A stretch of DNA of 5,556 bases from an uncultured bacterium (GTDB lineage Bacteria > Bacteroidota > Bacteroidia > Sphingobacteriales > Sphingobacteriaceae): NCBI GenBank assembly GCA_903958995.1, contig CAJBVG010000272.1, positions 1-5,556 of the forward strand, written 5' to 3'. This document shows positions 1-5,556 of the stretch, piece after piece. A program made the position numbers and the translations under genes. A model generated the notes under the pieces. The model had not been told where the DNA came from and did no database searches. It was given only the letters and a program-made list of their open reading frames with translations. Every line of letters begins with the position of its first letter. Within the stretch, counting starts at the first letter, position 1.

Positions 1-218
1 CTAAAGTAATTTTAAAAGTTAGGATGTTAGATATTATTCCGTTTTGGTATTTATATAAAATTGTGTTCATCGCAACCTTGATGATGTTCCCATTCTATTT
101 TGTATCCTTTTATTTCAAATCAGATATCGTTAGAATATTAATTGCTGGGGTGTATGTGGTAACGAGTATATTGCTCTTGTATAAATTGGAATCCAAAAAA
201 GAAGAAGTTACTTCATAA
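1..218 (+). CDS. C-terminal part of a membrane protein, possibly an oligosaccharide flippase (5' partial)
   Basis: The frame is open from base 3 to a TAA at 216-218, giving at least 71 residues. An ATG at 24 could start a 64-residue protein, but the codons before it (KVILKVR) are also open to the edge. The only purine-rich bases there, AGG, touch the ATG and are too close to be a ribosome site, so I read this as the tail of a longer gene starting outside the window. Counting from the ATG, two hydrophobic helices are visible, about residues 9-30 (YLYKIVFIATLMMFPFYF core) and 35-54 (IVRILIAGVYVVTSILLLYK). A short charged tail, ESKKEEVTS, follows. A basic stretch, a proline, two closing helices and a charged tail resemble the end of Wzx/MATE-like polysaccharide flippases of Bacteroidota, as I remember them. 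That function is only a guess from a short piece. A small two-helix membrane protein is the alternative. The stop lies inside the 3' end of the convergent peptidase gene. Confidence 0.55.
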   Translation, partial: KVILKVRMLDIIPFWYLYKIVFIATLMMFPFYFVSFYFKSDIVRILIAGVYVVTSILLLYKLESKKEEVTS

Positions 219-3200
219 GGTATATTTTACCAAAACCTTGACTGAAATATTTATCGGCATCGGTAGCTCTCTCTTTAAAGCTATTGTTATCTTTAATAAT
301 TACACGGTACAAGTAAACGCCATTGGCTAGTCGATCGCCATACTCATCGGTACCATTCCATCTGTAATCAGTTATGTTATGTCCGATTTTTATTGAGCCC
401 AATTCTGCTTTTCTTATCTCCTTTACAATCTTTCCGCTAATCGTCATGATCTGAATTTTAATATCCTCCGGAATGGTTTCCCCTGTTAAGGTGAATACAA
501 ATTGAGTTTGTGTAGTAAATGGATTTGGGTAAGGGAAGAAGTGTGTGATACTCGACTCGTTAATAACTTCAAAATTGATTGTGTAATCGTTGTTTTGTAT
601 ATTATTGTTACTTGCATCTTTCACTTTCACTTTCATAGCATACATCCCATCGGTGCTTAACTTTGGATGATAATTTAGATTGAATTCGTTTTTCAATGCT
701 GAGTTTGCAGTAGTGTAGGTGAGGTTTGGACTGGAGTAGCTTATTTTTTTGAAATCATTTTCATTAGGGTTCTTTAAATATAGTTCAACAACACCACTGT
801 CATTTAATAACAAATATTTATTGTCGTCTTTAAGCGTAATTTTAATATCAGGATTTGGAGAAATAATATCATTTTGCATTGGGGTTTTACCATCAATAAA
901 TACACTCAATACAGGAGATTTGATGTCCTTATCAATAACTACTTCGCTCTCAAATGTATTATTGTATGGGATTAATTCATCAGCTTCATTAAGATCTATA
1001 CGGCTTTGAATTTTCACTTTACCAGAATATACACGAGTTGGAATTTGATAAGAGAATGTTACCGTATCTAATGCATTTAAAGTTGTTATTGTATCTTTTT
1101 TAAGGGTTAACAGTGTTCTATTTTCATCAATAGAATTTAAGAAAACTTGTGCAGAGTCTATTGTTTCTTCACCTAAATTTATAAAAGAGAAACGATATCG
1201 AATAGTATCACCCTGCATGGTTTTACTAGGCTCTAATAAAAATTGATGTTGAGGTAAGATACTCGCCTCATTTGGTAATTTATATTTTAATCCCCATGAT
1301 TTAAATTGAGGTGGATTAAAATTTATGGAATCTTTAAACGTTGATTGTAATTGAATTTTAGAATACAAGTTGGTATTTACATCACTAATAGAAATACTAT
1401 CAACAGCATTCGTTGAGGTTCTTAATGCTACGTAATTATTGTTTGTATCAATTCCCAAAACTTGCATCAAAAAGTTATCGTTATTTTCTTTAATAAAATT
1501 CCAATTAATGCTTGTCCATTTTTTTACGGGACCAATAATTTCAGAACGGATCTTCCCATTATCCCATTTACCGGTATGCGTGTAATTTAAACGGATGAAT
1601 TGTTTATTAGGAGGGATGCCACTACTTAAGTCAGCCGTTTTCTCAATAGCTGTTCCAATTGCTGAACCTTTGTATCCTACAAATGTATAAGGATAGCCAT
1701 CTTCAATGTTTCGTATTTGTGCTAATCCAATGCTTTCAAAAGCTTGATAAACATTTTCGGGTAATGATTTTAAATTTGAGGCTAATCCATTATATCCTGC
1801 TACTACATAACCAACAGGAATTGAATTTAGATAGTATTTTAATGAATCAAGTGCTGTAGGATCTTGTGTATTAAATACAAATAATCCACTGTATTTATAG
1901 GTGCTGTATGGATAATCAGGTGTATTTGCAAATAAGTTGTAACCACTAGGGTAACTATATCGTGTAAGGTTTTGCGGGTGTATGGCAAAGAGAACAATTC
2001 CAGTTATTGATGACCCTAGATAAACTGGTGGATTATTATTAATTCGCAGTCTTCGTTCAATAGAATCAGTTCGTGCTAAGTCACCACGAGTATTAATGGC
2101 GAATTCAACAGTATTATTTATAAAAGCCAGGTTATTATTTTCTAACACAACATTCGTGAATAATTCTGAATTCAATTGCTTAGTTGATGATTGTTGCCAA
2201 GTATTTAAATTGTTGGATGCATAAGTAAATGAAGTGTATTCCCAGTCCGACTCTTGTGCATTGCCTTTGATTTTTGTTCTGAGGTAATAGATAGTATTGT
2301 CTTTACCTTCAAACGATAGGTCTTTTCTTAATAACTGCTGATCGGTCCACTGGTATGTTCTTAAATAACTTGTGTTAAAAAGTTTACTAGTGTCAATTTC
2401 TACCGTATATTCTACATCTTTTGCATAAATATCACTGCATTGTACAACCAAGTGTATGGTTTTTGATTTTACAATGGATAATTGTCGTGGTTGTATGATA
2501 ATGGGCTTATAACTTGATAAATAAATTTCCTGTGTGATGGAATTATTGACTTCGTTTGATTCATCGATTTTCTGATTCGGGTCAATGCTCACTTTTATCG
2601 AATTGGTACCACTTAATTCTTTCGTGCGCTCTATCGTGAAGTAGAAAGTGTCGATATTGAATACATGAACTTTTTTAATAATAGGATAGGTGATTACCTG
2701 TTGATTATTAATGGTTCGCTCGATTTGTAATTCAATGCTATCGTTAATGGCTTTGCCAAGATTTTGAATAATACAAGCAAACTCAACCGAATCACTATTT
2801 AAAAAACTTTTTGTTGTAGTAAACAATCCGTTGTTGGCAAAAGTGTAGTCGCTATTGTTTGGCGAATAAAATCGTAAACTCGGGTCGCCTTGGTAGAAAT
2901 ACTGACGAGCATGCAAAATATTTAAACTGTCGCTTGCATCGATAAAATTCTTAATAGTTTCTTTTTGAATTACGCCAATACTCTCTCCATACTTGTTTTT
3001 AAAGGCGTTCTCGTAGAAATATTTAGCATATAAACTTAAGTACGATGGGAATCCTTCATCACTCGCAGCTAACCAACCAATAGCACCTTTGTTTCTAGAG
3101 CGCATGTAATTTTCGCCCATCGAATTATCTAAAGTACAATTTCCAACAGCACATCCGTTTAGAAAATAGATTGGGTATTTACCTTGATTTGATAAGGCTT

Positions 3201-5091
3201 CTGGTTCACCAAAATTAATTTCAACAAAATAATTTGCACCATGTCCAAAGTAACTTAATAAGGAAATGCCTGAGTTTGTTAATTCAAGTATTTTCTCACG
3301 GAAATTATCACTGATCGGCTCATTAACTTTCTTATTGAAATTAATCACTTTCGCTCCCAAAGAAGGCTGAATCGAAATTCCTTCACAAACTTTTAGTGCT
3401 GAAGTAAACAAAGCGTTTTCTCCTATACTCCGCCCGCCAGTTGCATGTATTATATTTTTCCTCCACAATGCAACATCAGAATTGCTTTCGTATTCAGTTG
3501 CCTTTACAAGATAATCTTCTACCTCTTCATTGTTTTCTGCAGCAAGTCTACCTATTCCCATTATTGGGATAATCGGATTGTAGTTAAAACTACTTACATA
3601 CAAGCCATCCGATGGTGGCACACCTACCGAAGGGACTAAATCTCTAACAGCAATCCCTGTAGTATTATAAGTGTTGGATTGCATACCCTTTCCAATAATA
3701 AATAAGTTTTTTGCAGGTGTTTTTGCAGTACTTGAATAGCGCTCCACAAACTTCTTAATGGCTAATGGATGGTGATATCCGAAAGTGTAAGTATTGTATA
3801 GATCTTCAGCAAAGACTAATAGAGTAGGTACTCCTTTGCTTAATTTGTATTGTTGATAGTTCTTTGCCGATGTTTCCAGTTTTCTAGAACTGATGATGAT
3901 TAAATCATTGCTTTCATTTCTAAAATCAAAATTAATCATATTGGTTTTTTCAATAGCAAAGGAACTGATTACATCATTTGATTTTATAGACGCAATAGTA
4001 TAATTAGAATGCTCATTATTATCACCAAGCTTAAAGTATATACTATCCGCTTTTGTATTGGAAGTATAGAATTCATTTTCTTTTTCACTGAACAGTATCA
4101 TACTATCCAATGGTGCATTAGAAAAGATTAGATTTGATGCTTGATTTGTACTCAGCAGAAAATTCAAGAATTTTATGTCCTGTAAATTGCTTTTTCTGGT
4201 GTAGCTATATTTAATGTAGGGTACAGTATTGTAATCGCTTTCTGCCGATAAGTCGTTAATACTACTAAACCTAATGTTTGTAGAAGTTGAGAATAAACTT
4301 CCATTTAATCGATAATGTAAGCTCTTACATTGATAACCTTTATATAAAGTATCGGTTAAGGTAGAGGTGGTGTTGCCAAGCAGTTCAACTTTTAAATGGT
4401 GATTTGCATTTGGATTTCCAGATATGGCATTCGATTGACCAGATACATAAGTTTGGATTTCTACTTCTTTTTCAGGAATTATATTTGTAAAATCTAATGT
4501 CCTCGTTTGTGAGCTTCCCTTAGACCACATTGCCCCTGAATACCCTTCTCCAAGTGTATATTCTGATAGCGTAGCACCAGCACTTACATCCTTACCTAAG
4601 AAATAACTATCACTAAACACATTTACATTTTCATATTCAAAGTTATATACCCATTTATTTGAATTTTCTGTTGCTGCCTTTTTGTAATAGCTACCTTTTT
4701 TTGTTTCATCATAACTTAATAGATATATCGAGGTATCGCTATACATACTAAAGTAAGGATTCAATATTGCTCCCGGCTTATCGTACAACTGTTTGTCTAA
4801 GAACCCATCATTTTTCTTCACAATAAATAAAATGGCATTATTGTTATTCCATAAACTACTCGTATCCATTATATAAAACGGAATAGTTTGTCCGTTCTTT
4901 TGTAAATGAAAATACCTTGGGTCGATATTCGTTAATTCGGGGTAGAGCGAATTTAATGTGCTAGCGTTTATTTTTAGGATACCATTGGCGGTTGATTTAA
5001 TACGATAGACCTCATTGGTTTTGTTAGCATATCCCAACAAAGCAATGAAAGTGAAAAGTATTATAATACCTGTTTTCAACACCAACTTCAT
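208..5091 (-). CDS. PorU2-like C25 (gingipain-family) cysteine peptidase, T9SS-associated, multidomain, 1627 aa
   Basis: This is a complete gene: ATG at 5091-5089, stop TAA at 210-208. The start is supported by the signal peptide directly after it (residues 1-22). Domains in order: propeptide-like beta region, about 27-390; C25 catalytic domain, about 395-745, with His617 in YFGHGA and Cys647 in FLNGCAVGNC; CARDB-like, about 760-857; Fn3-like segment, about 860-960; ILEI/FAM3-like, about 1028-1152; beta-sandwich segment, about 1155-1270, with IGPVKKW; CARDB-like, about 1287-1386; Ig-like, about 1390-1510; FlgD-Ig/T9SS-type end, about 1515-1627. PorU is the T9SS sortase that removes C-terminal signals from cargo and attaches the cargo to the cell surface. 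Longer paralogues with this layout are annotated as putative sortase PorU2, and their role is not established. At 1627 residues it is well above Porphyromonas PorU (about 1150). No other T9SS gene is visible here. An exported C25 peptidase is firm. The sortase role is inference, and a surface protease is the alternative. Confidence 0.9.
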   Translation of the reverse strand: MKLVLKTGIIILFTFIALLGYANKTNEVYRIKSTANGILKINASTLNSLYPELTNIDPRYFHLQKNGQTIPFYIMDTSSLWNNNNAILFIVKKNDGFLDKQLYDKPGAILNPYFSMYSDTSIYLLSYDETKKGSYYKKAATENSNKWVYNFEYENVNVFSDSYFLGKDVSAGATLSEYTLGEGYSGAMWSKGSSQTRTLDFTNIIPEKEVEIQTYVSGQSNAISGNPNANHHLKVELLGNTTSTLTDTLYKGYQCKSLHYRLNGSLFSTSTNIRFSSINDLSAESDYNTVPYIKYSYTRKSNLQDIKFLNFLLSTNQASNLIFSNAPLDSMILFSEKENEFYTSNTKADSIYFKLGDNNEHSNYTIASIKSNDVISSFAIEKTNMINFDFRNESNDLIIISSRKLETSAKNYQQYKLSKGVPTLLVFAEDLYNTYTFGYHHPLAIKKFVERYSSTAKTPAKNLFIIGKGMQSNTYNTTGIAVRDLVPSVGVPPSDGLYVSSFNYNPIIPIMGIGRLAAENNEEVEDYLVKATEYESNSDVALWRKNIIHATGGRSIGENALFTSALKVCEGISIQPSLGAKVINFNKKVNEPISDNFREKILELTNSGISLLSYFGHGANYFVEINFGEPEALSNQGKYPIYFLNGCAVGNCTLDNSMGENYMRSRNKGAIGWLAASDEGFPSYLSLYAKYFYENAFKNKYGESIGVIQKETIKNFIDASDSLNILHARQYFYQGDPSLRFYSPNNSDYTFANNGLFTTTKSFLNSDSVEFACIIQNLGKAINDSIELQIERTINNQQVITYPIIKKVHVFNIDTFYFTIERTKELSGTNSIKVSIDPNQKIDESNEVNNSITQEIYLSSYKPIIIQPRQLSIVKSKTIHLVVQCSDIYAKDVEYTVEIDTSKLFNTSYLRTYQWTDQQLLRKDLSFEGKDNTIYYLRTKIKGNAQESDWEYTSFTYASNNLNTWQQSSTKQLNSELFTNVVLENNNLAFINNTVEFAINTRGDLARTDSIERRLRINNNPPVYLGSSITGIVLFAIHPQNLTRYSYPSGYNLFANTPDYPYSTYKYSGLFVFNTQDPTALDSLKYYLNSIPVGYVVAGYNGLASNLKSLPENVYQAFESIGLAQIRNIEDGYPYTFVGYKGSAIGTAIEKTADLSSGIPPNKQFIRLNYTHTGKWDNGKIRSEIIGPVKKWTSINWNFIKENNDNFLMQVLGIDTNNNYVALRTSTNAVDSISISDVNTNLYSKIQLQSTFKDSINFNPPQFKSWGLKYKLPNEASILPQHQFLLEPSKTMQGDTIRYRFSFINLGEETIDSAQVFLNSIDENRTLLTLKKDTITTLNALDTVTFSYQIPTRVYSGKVKIQSRIDLNEADELIPYNNTFESEVVIDKDIKSPVLSVFIDGKTPMQNDIISPNPDIKITLKDDNKYLLLNDSGVVELYLKNPNENDFKKISYSSPNLTYTTANSALKNEFNLNYHPKLSTDGMYAMKVKVKDASNNNIQNNDYTINFEVINESSITHFFPYPNPFTTQTQFVFTLTGETIPEDIKIQIMTISGKIVKEIRKAELGSIKIGHNITDYRWNGTDEYGDRLANGVYLYRVIIKDNNSFKERATDADKYFSQGFGKIYLMK
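211..549 (-). other. C-terminal FlgD-Ig / T9SS-type domain
   Basis: About residues 1515-1627. It opens with FFPYPNPF, then FVFTLTG, IQIMTISGKIVKEI, a YRWNGTDEYGD turn, and LANGVYLYRV. This is the Pro-Asn-Pro-Phe to Gly-Val-Tyr-Leu-Tyr arrangement shared by FlgD Ig-like folds and T9SS C-terminal domains. A tail of about 27 residues follows, ending DADKYFSQGFGKIYLMK. As I recall, this tail closely matches the end of other PorU2-type proteins. It probably guides the protein through the T9SS or keeps it at the cell surface. Whether it is cleaved cannot be told from sequence. Confidence 0.75.
934..1233 (-). other. CARDB-like adhesion domain 2
   Basis: About residues 1287-1386. The signature strand FSFINLGEETIDSAQV and the closing DLNEADELIPYNNTFE repeat the CARDB pattern seen near residue 840, although the two copies are diverged. 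Four of the protein's Asp-Ser/Thr-aliphatic tripeptides fall in this domain (residues 1295, 1312, 1333, 1342). Confidence 0.65.
1636..2010 (-). other. ILEI/FAM3-like domain
   Basis: About residues 1028-1152. Landmarks in order: TGIVLFAIHP (first strand), SGLFVFNTQDPTALDSL with YYLNSIPVGYVVAGY (strand, helix, strand), NVYQAFESIGLAQIRNI (helix), and TFVGYKGSAIGTAIEK (closing strand, Gly-rich turn). This order matches the ILEI/PANDER fold known from animal FAM3 proteins, where a phenylalanine-aspartate strand, a helix ending in a 'xIPDG' turn, a 'GTIVL' strand, an 'ALESLG' helix and a 'xGxKG' end are conserved. The function here is unknown; carbohydrate or protein contact is possible. Confidence 0.65.
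2521..2814 (-). other. CARDB-like adhesion domain 1
   Basis: About residues 760-857 follow the catalytic domain directly. The stretch shows the pattern of CARDB beta-sandwiches: a strand with IQNLGK, a set of alternating strands, and the closing DPNQKIDESNEVNNSITQEI, where the Asp, Glu and Asn-Asn positions are typical. The likely role is structural or spacing. The assignment is by pattern only. Confidence 0.65.
2857..3909 (-). other. Peptidase C25 catalytic domain
   Basis: This segment encodes about residues 395-745. The probable catalytic dyad is His617 (codon 3241-3243) in YFGHGA and Cys647 (codon 3151-3153) in FLNGCAVGNC, 30 residues apart. In the family, a His-Gly followed about 30 residues later by an Asn-Gly-Cys carries the dyad. 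Other landmarks are an alpha/beta start (LIIISSRK), MGIGRL at 511-516, WRKNIIHATGG near 543-553, and the closing YQGDPSLRFY at 733-742. All expected parts are present and uninterrupted, so the enzyme should be active. Confidence 0.9.
5026..5091 (-). other. Signal peptide of the C25 peptidase
   Basis: Residues 1-22 have a basic start (K2, K6), a hydrophobic core from about residue 8 to 19 (GIIILFTFIALL), and a likely signal peptidase I site after GYA (position -1 is Ala22). There is no cysteine near the site, so it is not a lipoprotein. This supports Sec export and the chosen start codon. Confidence 0.85.
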
Positions 5092-5175
5092 ACCTACGAA
5101 TATATTAAAACGTTGTTAATTAATCATTAATAGGCAATATTTCATTCTAACTATTTTTTATTGCAATTTAGGGCT
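5092..5175. promoter_or_regulatory. Divergent intergenic region between the peptidase and acyltransferase-like genes
   Basis: These 84 very AT-rich bases must hold the start signals of both divergent genes unless transcription enters from elsewhere. I found no full match to the Bacteroidota promoter (TTG near -33, TAnnTTTG near -7) on either strand. Near-matches are TATTTTTT at 5152-5159 (plus) and TATATTCG at 5096-5103 (minus), each one base off and without a well-spaced TTG. Neither start has a clear Shine-Dalgarno site, which is common in this phylum. ATTAAT occurs twice, one base apart, at 5119-5131. Confidence 0.4.
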
Positions 5176-5556
5176 ATGGAAATTCAAAAAATGGGTCATG
5201 AGAAATGGGTTAATACTTTCGCAAGTATTGAAACCAGCTTGTTCAATCGCCCTGATTTTATGCATACCATAGCGCTTGCTTATCAAAAGCAAATTACTTG
5301 GTATGTGGTTTCCGATAAGGATGCAGTATTATTTTCCATTCCTATTTATCATTCTGGTCGTAATGCTGCATTGGTCACGCATTTTTTTTACCAAGCCATA
5401 ATCCTGCATAAGGAATTCCCTGAAATTAAATTGCTAGAATCCTGGAAGGAGCTTATTGTAGTTCTTAAAGAAGATTTTGATCATATCGAATTCAAATTCG
5501 CACCTTATGTAAAAGATATTCGTCAGTTTTTATGGGCAGATTTCGAACATTCTACA
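5176..5556 (+). CDS. Probable FemAB/GNAT-like acyltransferase, N-terminal part (3' partial)
   Basis: An ATG at 5176 opens a frame with no stop to the window edge, giving 127 codons. A second ATG in frame at 5191 (Met6) is the alternative start. The visible protein begins MEIQKMGHEKW and has no signal peptide or membrane helix, so it should be cytoplasmic. The sequence SLFNRPDFMHTIA, then WYVVSDKDAVLFSIPIY with a basic turn, then a helix with ESWKELIVVL and a strand IEFKFAP, resembles the N-terminal half of FemAB-like acyltransferases in the GNAT superfamily of Bacteroidota. These have a 'phe-x-x-pro-x-phe' start and a strand-turn-strand where 'ALPIY' sits. The last bases encode FEHST, where this family, as I recall, continues with Arg-Tyr-Thr-Tyr. 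The substrate is unknown; family members act on peptidoglycan peptides, lipids or sugars. The gene points away from the peptidase gene, so the two are not in one operon. Confidence 0.6.
   Translation, partial: MEIQKMGHEKWVNTFASIETSLFNRPDFMHTIALAYQKQITWYVVSDKDAVLFSIPIYHSGRNAALVTHFFYQAIILHKEFPEIKLLESWKELIVVLKEDFDHIEFKFAPYVKDIRQFLWADFEHST

Noticed and set aside
217..239. Possible hairpin AAGGT...ACCTT (or GGTA...TACC) near the convergent stops, as a bidirectional terminator
   Set aside because: The stems are only four or five pairs and AT-rich, lie inside the peptidase coding end and have no clear T-run placed after them.
749..1009. 86-codon plus-strand frame
   Set aside because: It lies wholly inside the peptidase gene, antisense to well-recognised CARDB-like and Ig-like coding sequence, with no start signal; a shadow frame.
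1659..1859. 66-codon plus-strand frame
   Set aside because: It is antisense to the ILEI-like domain; the composition follows from the opposite strand and nothing supports translation.
2521..2814. Idea that the two CARDB-like domains are a recent internal duplication
   Set aside because: The two copies share only the general pattern and the closing Glu/Asn-Asn motif; no matching DNA repeat is visible.
3445..3639. 64-codon plus-strand frame rich in Tyr, Ile and Phe
   Set aside because: It is antisense to the C25 catalytic domain; the hydrophobic look comes from reading AT-rich codons on the wrong strand.
5134..5164. Inverted repeat GCAATA / TATTGC with a 19-base spacer in the divergent region, as an operator
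   Set aside because: Six-base arms in such AT-rich sequence are expected by chance, and no regulator gene is nearby.

Overview
This AT-rich window comes from a Bacteroidota bacterium. The main evidence is one very large exported protein, encoded on the minus strand (208-5091, 1627 residues), with the layout of the PorU2-type C25 (gingipain-like) cysteine peptidases linked to the type IX secretion system (T9SS). That system is confined to Bacteroidota. The species and order cannot be read from the sequence.

Layout: positions 1-218 (plus strand) hold a reading frame open to the left edge. It encodes two membrane segments and a charged tail, probably the 3' end of a longer membrane protein, possibly a polysaccharide flippase. 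Its stop overlaps by 11 bases, tail to tail, the stop of the large peptidase gene, which fills 88% of the window. Positions 5092-5175 are an 84-base, very AT-rich divergent intergenic region. From 5176 a plus-strand gene runs off the right edge with 127 codons present. It looks like the N-terminal part of a FemAB/GNAT-like acyltransferase.

The peptidase reads in order: signal peptide; propeptide-like N-terminal beta region; C25 catalytic domain with the His617/Cys647 dyad; CARDB-like domain; Fn3-like segment; an ILEI/FAM3-like domain; a beta-sandwich segment; second CARDB-like domain; Ig-like segment; and a C-terminal FlgD-Ig/T9SS-type domain. It should cross the inner membrane by Sec and act at or beyond the outer membrane. 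The neighbours belong to other transcription units (one convergent, one divergent), so no operon can be inferred. If both neighbour guesses hold, all three genes concern the cell envelope, but a shared pathway is not shown. No RNA genes, mobile elements, CRISPR arrays or long repeats were seen.
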